Shown: positions 17,449-25,875 of the stretch, piece after piece
How positions within the stretch are numbered: position 1 is the first letter of the stretch
Layout: each line of letters starts with the position of its first letter
From: Heyndrickxia sporothermodurans
Lineage (GTDB): Bacteria > Bacillota > Bacilli > Bacillales > Bacillaceae_C
Direction: 5' to 3'
DNA: 64,000 nt
Assembly (NCBI GenBank): GCA_018333075.1
Contig: BORH01000020.1
Coordinates: forward strand, 20,606-84,605
The notes under the pieces: generated by a model
Databases searched by the model: none
Seen by the model: only the letters and a program-made list of their open reading frames with translations
Told to the model about the DNA's origin: nothing
Program-made: the position numbers and the translations under genes

Positions 17449-18831
17449 ATGGACAAATATGATGTTATTGTTGTTGGTGGAGGACCTGGTGGCTATGTAG
17501 CGGCCATCCGAGCTGCTCAATTAGGAGGTAGAGTAGCACTTGTAGAAAAGAATGAATTAGGAGGAACCTGTTTAAATAGAGGTTGTATTCCCTCTAAAAC
17601 CCTTCTCAAACATGCAGAAGCCATTGAATTGATTGAAAAAGCAAGAGGATGGGGGATTGAAACAGGACCAGTAACATTTTCATTAAAAAAAATGATGGCT
17701 AGAAAAAATAAAGTGATTGAGACGCTGCGCTCTGGAATTACAAGCCTTTTAAAAAAAGGAAAAATCACTGTGTATAATGGTGAAGCTAGTGTTAATCAAC
17801 AAAAGCATGTTTCGATTCAATTGGCAGAAGAGCTTAAAGTTATCCAGGGTGAAAAAATTATTGTTGCAACAGGAGGAAGGCCATTTCTTCCACCTATTCC
17901 AGGAATGAATGAAGTGGATGTTCATACAAGTGATACGATATTTAATTTAACAGAAATACCTAAATCAATCGTCATTGTCGGTGGAGGCGTCATAGGTGTC
18001 GAGTTTGCAAGTATTTTTGCTAGTTTAAACACAGAGGTAACAATAGTAGAGATGGGCAATCGAATCATCCCTAGTGAAGACTCGGATGCAGCAAAGCTTC
18101 TGCAGAAAATATTGAAAAAGAAAAAGATTCGTATTCTAGTAAATAAAAAAGTAGTATCTATGAGTCAAGATGGAGAAGATAAATCGATTGTCATACAATC
18201 AGATGATGGAAAAACAAAGAAGCTTCTCTGTGAGGAAGTTCTGATTGCTGCTGGAAGAAAGCCGAATCTATCAGCAATTGAGAAATTAGATATTCGAATG
18301 AACGGTCTATATATCGAAGTCAATGAACACATGGAAACGAATCTTGAAGGAATCTATGCAGTTGGCGATATTATTGGTGGATGGCAGCTTGCTCATGTAG
18401 CAAGTGCAGAAGGACTTATAGCAGCTGCTAATGCTGTTGGAATGAAAGAACGTATTGATTATAAAGTAATTCCGCGTTGCGTGTATACCTCACCGGAAAT
18501 TGCAAGCGTCGGAATGAGTGAGGAACAGGTAAAGGAAAGGCGGATTCCTTATCGGGTGGAAAAGTATTCTCTCTCTAGTAATGGCAAAGCAATTGCAATG
18601 GATGAAACAGATGGTTTTGTCAAAATAATGGTAGAAGAGCAATACGGAGAAATTTTAGGAGTGGTCATGGCAGGTGCTCATGTAACCGAAATGATCTCCC
18701 AATCATCAGCCTTCATTTATTTAGAGGGCACAGTTGATGAGCTAGCAAACATGATTCAGCCGCATCCATCCATAAGTGAGTCATTATTTGAAGTAGCTGG
18801 TGCCTGGAAGGGTATGGGAATTCATACCTAA
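17449..18831 (+). CDS. acoL: Dihydrolipoamide dehydrogenase (E3)
   Basis: FAD/NAD flavoprotein that reoxidises the lipoyl arm. FAD motif GGGPGGYVAAIRAAQ at the N-terminus, redox-active disulfide GGTCLNRGCIPSK near 40-52, NAD-binding GGGVIGVEFAS near 180, second FAD motif IYAVGDIIGGWQLAH and C-terminal HPSISESLFE with the catalytic His-Glu pair. An ATG at 17446 is also in frame; 17449 fits the GAGGTG site better. Last of the four complex genes. Confidence 0.92.
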   Translation: MDKYDVIVVGGGPGGYVAAIRAAQLGGRVALVEKNELGGTCLNRGCIPSKTLLKHAEAIELIEKARGWGIETGPVTFSLKKMMARKNKVIETLRSGITSLLKKGKITVYNGEASVNQQKHVSIQLAEELKVIQGEKIIVATGGRPFLPPIPGMNEVDVHTSDTIFNLTEIPKSIVIVGGGVIGVEFASIFASLNTEVTIVEMGNRIIPSEDSDAAKLLQKILKKKKIRILVNKKVVSMSQDGEDKSIVIQSDDGKTKKLLCEEVLIAAGRKPNLSAIEKLDIRMNGLYIEVNEHMETNLEGIYAVGDIIGGWQLAHVASAEGLIAAANAVGMKERIDYKVIPRCVYTSPEIASVGMSEEQVKERRIPYRVEKYSLSSNGKAIAMDETDGFVKIMVEEQYGEILGVVMAGAHVTEMISQSSAFIYLEGTVDELANMIQPHPSISESLFEVAGAWKGMGIHT

Positions 18832-18839
18832 ATAGTTAA

Positions 18840-18905
18840 GGCACTTTTCTAAAACTTTGTTGCTTTTGAATCTAAAATTCTAGACTTTTAAGAAGTGTTT
18901 TTCTA
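18840..18905 (+). terminator. Weak terminator candidate after the E3 gene
   Basis: Arms around CACTTTTCTAAAA and TTTTAAGAAGTG followed by TTTTTC. If real, it would partly separate the four complex genes from the SDR/ALDH genes downstream; the stem is imperfect. Confidence 0.35.
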
Positions 18906-19014
18906 AGAAAAGATGCCCTACAGACAGTCTACTAATCTTTCATATCATACATTATACGTGATAGAAGTATTTTTCAAATTCAGCATTAGTCAAAAAGGAA
19001 AGAGGGGGTTCCTA

Positions 19015-19767
19015 TTGTTTAGCTTAAAAGGAAAAAAAGCAATCGTTACAGGAGCAGCACAAGGCTTAGGAAAAGAAATGGCTAGAGCACTTCATGCAGC
19101 AGGTGCAGAAGTAGTTATTTTAGATGTTTCTGATTTAGGAAAAGAAGCCGCGAGAGAGCTTGGAAAAGAGGATGCTAAGGTTCATTTTGTCAAAGGGAAT
19201 TTATTAGATCGTGAAAATTTAATTTCCTCTTTCAAGGAAGCTGTTGAAAAGCTAGAGGGACGAGTAGATATTTTATTAAATAGTGCAGGAGTCATAGAAA
19301 GAAAAAGGGCAATGGATTTGTCGCTAGAAAGCTGGGATCGAATACTAGAAATTAATGTATCTGCTGTTTTTCAATTATCCTGCTTAGCAGCAGATATAAT
19401 GATTAATCAAGGATCTGGAAAAATCATTAACATGGGTTCTATTTTAAGTTTTCTTGGCGGTTATAATGCTGCGGCTTATTCAACAAGTAAAGGAGCCATT
19501 GCTCAGCTAACGAAGTCTTTATCGAATGAGTGGGCTGGACATGGCATACAGGTAAATGCCATTGCACCAGGCTATATGTCTACTAGTATGAATGCGGATA
19601 TTAAAAATGATGAAGTACGTACACCTCAAATAAATGCACGTATCCCAGCAGGACGTTGGGGAACTCCAGAGGATGTTGCAGGAGTAGCAATATTTTTAGC
19701 ATCTGCGGCGTCTGATTATGTTACAGGAGTAGTAATCCCTGTAGATGGTGGTGTTCTCGGCAGATAG
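19015..19767 (+). CDS. Short-chain dehydrogenase/reductase, KduD-like
   Basis: Classical NAD(P)-dependent SDR of 250 residues: cofactor motif TGAAQGLGKE near 13-22, NNAG-equivalent LNSAGV, catalytic Ser in MGSILSFLGG, YSTSK near 155-159 and C-terminal IPAGRWGTPEDVAGVAIFLAS...DYVTG...VDGG. The last part closely resembles 2-deoxy-D-gluconate 3-dehydrogenases (KduD). TTG 19015 with AGAGGGGG 6 bp upstream is the start; the longer frame from 18913 has no ribosome site. Diacetyl/acetoin reductase is an alternative given the operon. Confidence 0.85.
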   Translation: MFSLKGKKAIVTGAAQGLGKEMARALHAAGAEVVILDVSDLGKEAARELGKEDAKVHFVKGNLLDRENLISSFKEAVEKLEGRVDILLNSAGVIERKRAMDLSLESWDRILEINVSAVFQLSCLAADIMINQGSGKIINMGSILSFLGGYNAAAYSTSKGAIAQLTKSLSNEWAGHGIQVNAIAPGYMSTSMNADIKNDEVRTPQINARIPAGRWGTPEDVAGVAIFLASAASDYVTGVVIPVDGGVLGR

Positions 19768-19800
19768 TTCTACACAAACATTGAGAGAGAGGAGTCCAAA

Positions 19801-21222
19801 ATGAAAAAACAATTATTCATAGCTGGTGAGTGGATAGCGTCTGAGAAATATTCAGAACTACTGTCTCCATTTACACTCGAAAAAATAGCAGACATCCCAC
19901 AAGCCTCTGGTGAACAAGTAGATTGTGCCATTGAAGCAGCGTATGAAAGTCGTGCAATGATGGCTTCAATGCCTGCTTATCAAAGAGCAGAAATTTTGGA
20001 AAAGCTTGTGAGACTATTAAAAGAAAAAGAACAACAGGCGGCAGAAATAATTGCTCTTGAAGCAGCAAAACCGTTGAAGACAGCAATCGGTGAAGTTCAG
20101 AGAACGATTGAAACCTATAAATTTGCAGCAGAAGAAGCGAAGCGTATTCATGGAGAAACAATTTCAATGGATGCAGCAATAGGAGGAGTCGGAAGAATAG
20201 GATATACTCTTCGTGAACCTATCGGTGTAATAGGCGCTATTACTCCATTTAATTTTCCTATGAATTTAGTAGCGCATAAAGTCGGACCAGCCATTGCGGC
20301 AGGAAATACGGTTGTATTAAAGCCCGCCTCACAAACTCCATTATCTGCCTATTTTATTGCAGAATTATTGGAAGAAGCGGGATTGCCTAAGGGAGTATTA
20401 AATGTTGTTACTGGAAGTGGAAGAATAGTAGGAGCCCGATTGGTATCAAGTGATAAAGTAAATATGATTACTTTTACAGGAAGTCCTTCTGTTGGGATAG
20501 GTATACGAAATAAGGCTGGATTAAAGAAAGTAACATTGGAACTTGGTTCAAATGCAGGTGTGATTATCGATAAAGGAACAAATTTAAATACGATTATTCC
20601 TCAGTGTGTGATGGGTGCTTTTTCTAACCAAGGCCAAGTCTGTATCTCTTTGCAGCGGATTTATGTTCATGAAGAAATTTATGATGATTTCAAACAAAAA
20701 TTTGTAGCAGAAACACAGAAATTGGTGTGTGGTGACCCATTAAGCTTAGATACAGATGTATCCGCTTTAATTTCTCCACCTGATTTGGAAAGAAGCTTAC
20801 AGTGGATAAAGGAATCCGTTGCAGAAGGGGCAGTAATTGCAATCGGTGGTACAACAGAGGGGAATGTTCTTTTGCCAACCGTTATGCTAGATGTCAATTC
20901 ACATTCAAAAATTTCATGTCAGGAGGTTTTTGCTCCGATTGTTTTAATTCATCCTATTTCTACTATTGAAGAAGGGATTAAATATATAAATGATTCGAAA
21001 TACGGATTACAGGCTGGAATTTATACGAATGATATCAACACGGCTTTACATGCTTCAAATAAACTGCATGTAGGTGGAGTAATGATAAATGATATTCCAA
21101 CCTTTCGAGTGGACCAAATGCCGTATGGTGGAGTAAAAGAAAGTGGTACTGGCAGGGAAGGGTTAAAATACGCTGTTGAAGAAATGACAGAGATGAAGCT
21201 GGTTATTTGGAATCAAGCTTAA
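19801..21222 (+). CDS. NAD(P)-dependent aldehyde dehydrogenase
   Basis: Oxidises an aldehyde to the acid. 473 residues with the family order: PFNFPMNLVAHKVGPAIAAG and KPA (cofactor), FTGSPSVG, the general base Glu in LELGSNAG near 250, catalytic Cys in SNQGQVC near 284, and the oligomerisation end MPYGGVKESGTGREG. The SNAG variant is common in lactaldehyde/vanillin-type members. It follows the SDR by 33 bp, so alcohol-to-aldehyde-to-acid oxidation is a plausible theme of the cluster; substrate unknown. Confidence 0.88.
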   Translation: MKKQLFIAGEWIASEKYSELLSPFTLEKIADIPQASGEQVDCAIEAAYESRAMMASMPAYQRAEILEKLVRLLKEKEQQAAEIIALEAAKPLKTAIGEVQRTIETYKFAAEEAKRIHGETISMDAAIGGVGRIGYTLREPIGVIGAITPFNFPMNLVAHKVGPAIAAGNTVVLKPASQTPLSAYFIAELLEEAGLPKGVLNVVTGSGRIVGARLVSSDKVNMITFTGSPSVGIGIRNKAGLKKVTLELGSNAGVIIDKGTNLNTIIPQCVMGAFSNQGQVCISLQRIYVHEEIYDDFKQKFVAETQKLVCGDPLSLDTDVSALISPPDLERSLQWIKESVAEGAVIAIGGTTEGNVLLPTVMLDVNSHSKISCQEVFAPIVLIHPISTIEEGIKYINDSKYGLQAGIYTNDINTALHASNKLHVGGVMINDIPTFRVDQMPYGGVKESGTGREGLKYAVEEMTEMKLVIWNQA

Positions 21223-21342
21223 GTAGGAGAAATTATTTGGATATGAGAGGGCTGTCTAGATACAGGCAGTCCGCATAAAACGTAATATTTTTGATTTAAA
21301 TAGTCGGAATAAAATGAAAAGTTATGGGATAGGAGTGTTTTT

Positions 21343-22665
21343 ATGGAAGAAAAATCATCAAGAGTTCGTTATGGAATTATTGCATTTTCATTTTTTGCAT
21401 GCTTGATAAATTATGGTGATCGTATCGCAATTTCCGTCGCCTCACCTGCAATTATTAAAGATCTAAGCTTTACCCCAATTGAGTGGGGCTATATTTTAAG
21501 CGCTTTCTTTTGGACTTACTCGATATTTGGCTTTATTGGCGGCTTTGTTAACGATAAATTTGGGGCCAGAAACACATATGGTTTGACAATGATTGTTTGG
21601 TCTATCTTTGTTGGACTTACAGCTACTGCTTGGAACTTTATATCATTATTAGTTGTACGCTTATTCTTTGGGGCGGGAGAAGGTCCTCAAGTTCCTACTG
21701 CAACAAAGCTGGTTTCAAATTGGTTCCCTAAATCCGAATCTGCTAAAGCTTTATCCTTATCACAGGTTGGAACAACGATTGGCCCTATTCTTGCGATTCC
21801 TCTTGTTGCATGGTTGACGGTTACAATGGGATGGAGAATAAGCTTTGTCGTATTAGGAGCTTTAGGTATTATTTGGGCAATTTTTTGGTTCTTATATGCT
21901 AAGGAACACCCTCATCAGCATAAAAAAGTAAATCAAAAAGAATTAGAATATATTCATAAGGGTAGAGATTTACAGATTGGGGAAGTAAATGCTGAAATTG
22001 AAGATTCTAAAGAATCGGTATGGTCTTTTATTAAAAAACCATATATTTTAAGTGTAAGTATTTGTTATTTTGCCTATTCCTTTGTTTTATTTTTAGTCAT
22101 TACGTGGTTCCCTAACTACTTAGTTGATGCAAGAGGAATGACGATGAAAGAAATGGGTGTATTTTCAATATGGCCATGGGTAGGAGCTTCAGTAGGTTTA
22201 GTTCTTGGTAGCTATCTATCAGATCAAATTGTAAAAAAATCAAAAAATAGAAATCTGATTTCTGGAAGGAAATCTGTAGTGGTTGTTTGTCAATTACTTA
22301 CTGCTGTAACTTTCTCCCTTTCCGCAATGGTTGAATCAACAGCCCTGGCATTAACTTTAGTCACTGTAGCGATGGGATTCTTATTGGGTAGCTGGCAATA
22401 TCAATCTCTAGTAATCGCTATTGTACCTAGGAAAAAATTGGGTGCAGTGTCAGGTTTTGTTCAATCGATTTCAGCAATTGGCGGGATATTAGCACCAATT
22501 TTAACTGGTTATATCGTTGAATTAACAGGAACATACAATACTGCATTTTATTTAGGGTCAGCATTTTGTCTTTTAGGAAGTGTTTTAGTAGCTATATTTG
22601 TTCGACCATTAAAAAAAGCGTCTAATCAAAATCTAGAAAGCATTGAGAAAGCGACAGCACTTTAA
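21343..22665 (+). CDS. MFS transporter, anion:cation symporter (ACS) family
   Basis: Twelve-segment proton-linked carrier of 440 residues. The N-terminal INYGDRIAISVASPAI and FGFIGGFVNDKFGARNTYG motifs and GEGPQVPTATKLVSNWFP match the D-glucarate/galactonate/phthalate (GudP-ExuT) group, which imports sugar acids or other organic anions. Position between ALDH and ADH genes makes it the likely uptake system for the pathway substrate. A 120-bp gap precedes it, with a ribosome site TAGGAGTG. Confidence 0.85.
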   Translation: MEEKSSRVRYGIIAFSFFACLINYGDRIAISVASPAIIKDLSFTPIEWGYILSAFFWTYSIFGFIGGFVNDKFGARNTYGLTMIVWSIFVGLTATAWNFISLLVVRLFFGAGEGPQVPTATKLVSNWFPKSESAKALSLSQVGTTIGPILAIPLVAWLTVTMGWRISFVVLGALGIIWAIFWFLYAKEHPHQHKKVNQKELEYIHKGRDLQIGEVNAEIEDSKESVWSFIKKPYILSVSICYFAYSFVLFLVITWFPNYLVDARGMTMKEMGVFSIWPWVGASVGLVLGSYLSDQIVKKSKNRNLISGRKSVVVVCQLLTAVTFSLSAMVESTALALTLVTVAMGFLLGSWQYQSLVIAIVPRKKLGAVSGFVQSISAIGGILAPILTGYIVELTGTYNTAFYLGSAFCLLGSVLVAIFVRPLKKASNQNLESIEKATAL

Positions 22666-22712
22666 AAACTATCAGTTGTATTGTACCTCTTAAATTAGTG
22701 AGAAAGCTAGAT

Positions 22713-22747
22713 AGGACAAGCATGAATTCTTCTTGTCCTTCTCTTTT
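22713..22747 (+). terminator. Hairpin between transporter and alcohol dehydrogenase genes
   Basis: Stem AGGACAAG/CTTGTCCT (22713-22720, 22732-22739) followed by TCTCTTTTC; a modest terminator that may lower expression of the last gene. Confidence 0.55.
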
Positions 22748-22777
22748 CTAAACTTAGTTGAAAGTGAGGGAAGGATT

Positions 22778-23818
22778 ATGAAAGCAATAATTAAAAAAAC
22801 AAAAGGTAGAAAAGGAGTTGTTTTGGAAAACGTTTCCGAACCATCTATAGGTGTAAATGAAATAAAAATAAAGGTTCATGGTGCAGGAATTTGTGGAACA
22901 GATATCCATATTATTCAAGACGAATACCCGTATGATGCACCAGTGATAATGGGGCATGAATATTCGGGGATTGTCGTTGAAGCTGGTATAGGGGTAGAGG
23001 ATTTTTTACCGAGAGATAGGGTTGTATCATTAACAGCGATTTCAACATGTGGAACATGTAGTTACTGTAGACAAGGTTTACTCATGCTGTGTAATGAAAG
23101 AAAGTCAATAGGCTCTGGCGTTAATGGAGCATTTGCAGAGTATATCGTTGTTCCTGCAGCAGCCGCTTATAAAATTCCAGCTCGAGTATCTATGGATGCA
23201 GCTGTTCTAACAGAACCATTAGCATGTGTTGTTCGATGTGTAATGGAAAGAGGTCAGGTAAATGCAGGAGATTTAGTAATAATATCTGGGCCAGGAACCA
23301 TTGGAATGCTAGCATTACAAGTTGCAAAGGCCAATGGTGGAAATGTTGTTGTTACTGGTACTGCTAAAGATAAGGATCGTCTAAAGCTTGCATTAGAATT
23401 AGGAGCTTATGCTGTCATTAATTTCGAAGAAGAAGGATCATATGAAAAACTTATGAGCCTTACGAATAATAAGGGATTTGATGTGGCGATTGAATGTGCG
23501 GGAGTAGAAGCTTCATTGAATAGTTGTATCCAACTGTTGAGAAAACAAGGTACACATATTCAAATGGGGCTATTCGGAAAAAAGGTGGAATTTGACTCCG
23601 ATTTAGCTCTAATGAAGGAGATTCATTTTATTAACGGATATGCAACGGAACCAACCTCATGGGAAATCGCTTTACGTCTTTTGGAATTCAATCATGTAAA
23701 AGTTGAAAAGCTAATTTCGAATAAAGTCTCCATTTATCATTGGGAAAAGGCTTTAGAACTGGCAATCAATAAGGTTGGCTATAAAACAATTATTATTCCA
23801 AGCTTAAATGAAGTGTAA
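22778..23818 (+). CDS. Zinc-dependent medium-chain alcohol/polyol dehydrogenase
   Basis: MDR protein of 346 residues. Catalytic zinc ligands Cys in GICGTDIH and GHE in VIMGHEYSG; four structural-zinc cysteines in CGTCSYCRQGLLMLC; NAD-binding GPGTIGMLALQVAKANG near 168. Related to sorbitol, 2,3-butanediol, threonine and L-galactonate dehydrogenases. The frame extends upstream to 22733, but ATG 22778 follows GAAGGA and starts the conserved MKA. As the last gene of the region it could generate the ketone or acetoin used by the complex. Confidence 0.87.
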   Translation: MKAIIKKTKGRKGVVLENVSEPSIGVNEIKIKVHGAGICGTDIHIIQDEYPYDAPVIMGHEYSGIVVEAGIGVEDFLPRDRVVSLTAISTCGTCSYCRQGLLMLCNERKSIGSGVNGAFAEYIVVPAAAAYKIPARVSMDAAVLTEPLACVVRCVMERGQVNAGDLVIISGPGTIGMLALQVAKANGGNVVVTGTAKDKDRLKLALELGAYAVINFEEEGSYEKLMSLTNNKGFDVAIECAGVEASLNSCIQLLRKQGTHIQMGLFGKKVEFDSDLALMKEIHFINGYATEPTSWEIALRLLEFNHVKVEKLISNKVSIYHWEKALELAINKVGYKTIIIPSLNEV

Positions 23819-23826
23819 TTAAAAGA

Positions 23827-23922
23827 AAACAGAAGGACTTTTAAAAAGGGCCTGTTAATAAAGGGTTTAAAGAACTTGTTAATTCCATATTAACTAACCT
23901 TTTTACTAGTACTTCTGTTTCT
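23827..23922. terminator. Long-stem hairpin between convergent genes
   Basis: Outer arms ACAGAAG/ACTTCTGT and AAAAAGG/CCTTTTT enclose about 50 nt, with T-rich flanks on both strands; probably a bidirectional terminator for the ADH gene and the minus-strand KhtT-like gene. Confidence 0.5.
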
Positions 23923-23932
23923 TTTGTGTAAG

Positions 23933-24418
23933 CTAGATTAATAGTTTATTAATGAATGTTTGAATGTCTGGGCGTTCTCCTGAAATGACAAGGGTATCAC
24001 CCTCATGAATAATTATTTCTGATCCAGGGTTAAGAATCTTTTCATGATTCCTTCTTATAATAGCCAAAATCGTCACCTTGAAATTTTGTCTTATGTTTAA
24101 CTCGCCAATGGCTTGGTGAATGATTTTTGCGTTTTGTTCAACCTTATACCATTCAAAAACTAATTCATCAAAAGCCATTTCTATTCTCTCAACAGATTTT
24201 GGCTTATAAATGATTCCTCCTAAGATCGCTGACAATTGTCGAGCCTCTTCATCAGTTAGTGTGACATTAAATATACCTTCCTCTGCATTTTCCGAATCGA
24301 AGTGATAAATTTCTCTTCTACCATCATCGTGAAGTACGATGACCATTTTCTTTTCTTCTCCCGTTATGATTTCAAATTTATTTCCGATTCCTGGGAGTTC
24401 ACATTCTCGGATATTCAT
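23933..24418 (-). CDS. KhtT-like TrkA-C (RCK_C) protein, solitary paralogue
   Basis: 161 residues. N-terminal region as in KhtT (MNIRECELPGIGNKFEI, HDDGRREIY) and a C-terminal RCK_C domain (IRQNFKVTILAI...LNPGSEIIIHEGDTLVISGER), the fold that binds c-di-AMP in KhtT. It is clearly a paralogue of the protein encoded at 25375-25869 but has no antiporter gene beside it and lies on the other strand. It may form mixed regulators with KhtU; that is inference. Confidence 0.85.
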   Translation of the reverse strand: MNIRECELPGIGNKFEIITGEEKKMVIVLHDDGRREIYHFDSENAEEGIFNVTLTDEEARQLSAILGGIIYKPKSVERIEMAFDELVFEWYKVEQNAKIIHQAIGELNIRQNFKVTILAIIRRNHEKILNPGSEIIIHEGDTLVISGERPDIQTFINKLLI

Positions 24419-24621
24419 TAGGTTCGCTCCTTCGTATGGAAATGGTTGAATTTGTTCATATTGTATATCTAATACTAACGAAAAGTGTAAAAACTTTCAA
24501 AGAACCTTTTGAAAAATCAAAATGATTTTCATGAAACAGAATTGTCAAAAATTAATAGTTTATATTACATAACCATATGTTATAATATGATTAAGTAACA
24601 TTGAATGAGGGGATTTTATCG

Positions 24622-25170
24622 ATGGAATATGTTGAAGCTCTTAGGGACATTAAACAAATTAATTCAATGAAAAGATATTTAAAAAAGCACTCAGAACGAG
24701 ATTATGTCCTCTTTGTTTTTGGAATTAATACAGGCTTAAAAATTACTGAAATACTGGAAGTAAAGGTGGAGGATGTATTAGGAGATGATGAGGCGATTAA
24801 GAACTTCTATATTCTTTCAGATAAGGAAGTTTATCTTAATGCAAAAGTGAAAAATGCACTAATACATTATATCCACACAAATCAATTAAATAGGGAAGCC
24901 TACTTATTTCAATCCACTAAAACAAAAAAGCCCATTACACGTCAGCAAGCCTATCGGATTATTCATGATGCAGCTGTAGCAGTTGGGATCCAAGGGAAAA
25001 TTGGAACGAATTCAATGCGGAAAACATTTGGCTATCATGCATATAAACGAGGTGTTGCGATTTCTTTGCTTCAAAAGTTGTTTCACCACTCTACTCCGTC
25101 TGAAACTAGAAAATATCTTGGAATTGGAAAAGATGAAAGGATTCAAACAGAAATTGATGTGAACCTTTGA
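24622..25170 (+). CDS. Short tyrosine-recombinase-like protein with degenerate catalytic residues
   Basis: About 182 residues resembling only the catalytic domain of phage-type integrases. Box I reads NTGLKITEIL (Lys where Arg is expected); box II reads SMRKTFGYH (the usual HxxR lacks its first His); a later His in FHHSTPSET and the tyrosine in TRKYLGI are present. It lacks the N-terminal SAM-like arm-binding domain. Start ATG 24622 follows GAGGGG. No att sites or phage genes are nearby, so it is probably an old domesticated or residual integrase. Confidence 0.75.
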   Translation: MEYVEALRDIKQINSMKRYLKKHSERDYVLFVFGINTGLKITEILEVKVEDVLGDDEAIKNFYILSDKEVYLNAKVKNALIHYIHTNQLNREAYLFQSTKTKKPITRQQAYRIIHDAAVAVGIQGKIGTNSMRKTFGYHAYKRGVAISLLQKLFHHSTPSETRKYLGIGKDERIQTEIDVNL

Positions 25171-25374
25171 GCATCTGTCCCTTGATCGGTTACAAAGGTG
25201 AATTTCTTTAAGGTTGTTCTTCTGTTTTGAAGCTGATAAAAAATATAAAGGTAGTATTGTTTCGAGGTATCTTTTCCTAGAACCATACTATTCACCTATA
25301 TATTACTAACGTTTTCGAATGAACAGCCACTTTAAGAAAGGAGCCGCTACAAAATAAAAAAGGGAGGAATTACC

Positions 25375-25869
25375 TTGAATATTAGGGAGAGTGAATTACC
25401 GGGAATTGGAAGGAAATTTGAGATTATAACTAGAACCAATGAAAAGATTGCCATTATCATTCATGATGATGGCCGTAGAGAAATGTATTATTATGATGAA
25501 AATAACCATGAAGAAAGCATTTCGAATGTCACATTTAATGATTCTGAAGCTAGGAATCTAGCAGCCATATTAGGTGGGATGATTTATAAACCTCAAGCTT
25601 TAGAAACGATTGAGATGGCTTTTGATGGGTTAGTCATTGAATGGTTTAAAGTGGAGTCATCTGCTCCAGCAATCGGTCAAACAATTGGTGGATTAGGGAT
25701 TCGTAAAAAATATAATGTGACGGTCATTGCCATATTAAAAAGAAATATGAAAAAGCTGTTGAATCCAGGTCCAGAATCGATTATTGATGAAGGGGATACA
25801 CTCGTTCTTTCAGGAGAACGGAAAGAACTGAAAAATTTAATAAGCGATGTGCTGTCTAATGAGAGGTGA
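25375..25869 (+). CDS. khtT: KhtT regulatory subunit of a K+/H+ antiporter
   Basis: Cytoplasmic regulator that controls KhtU; RCK_C domains of this type bind c-di-AMP. 164 residues matching B. subtilis KhtT in layout: NIRESELPGIGRKFEI at the start, EARNLAAILGGMIYKPQALETIEMAF in the middle, and NPGPESIIDEGDTLVLSGER at the end. TTG start 12 bp after GGGAGG. The stop lies 6 bp before khtU. No khtS-like small gene is seen upstream. Confidence 0.92.
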   Translation: MNIRESELPGIGRKFEIITRTNEKIAIIIHDDGRREMYYYDENNHEESISNVTFNDSEARNLAAILGGMIYKPQALETIEMAFDGLVIEWFKVESSAPAIGQTIGGLGIRKKYNVTVIAILKRNMKKLLNPGPESIIDEGDTLVLSGERKELKNLISDVLSNER

Positions 25870-25875
25870 TACTAG

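Noticed and set aside
25171-25374. Possible riboswitch upstream of khtT
   Set aside because: Only weak, partial inverted repeats were found and no known aptamer consensus.
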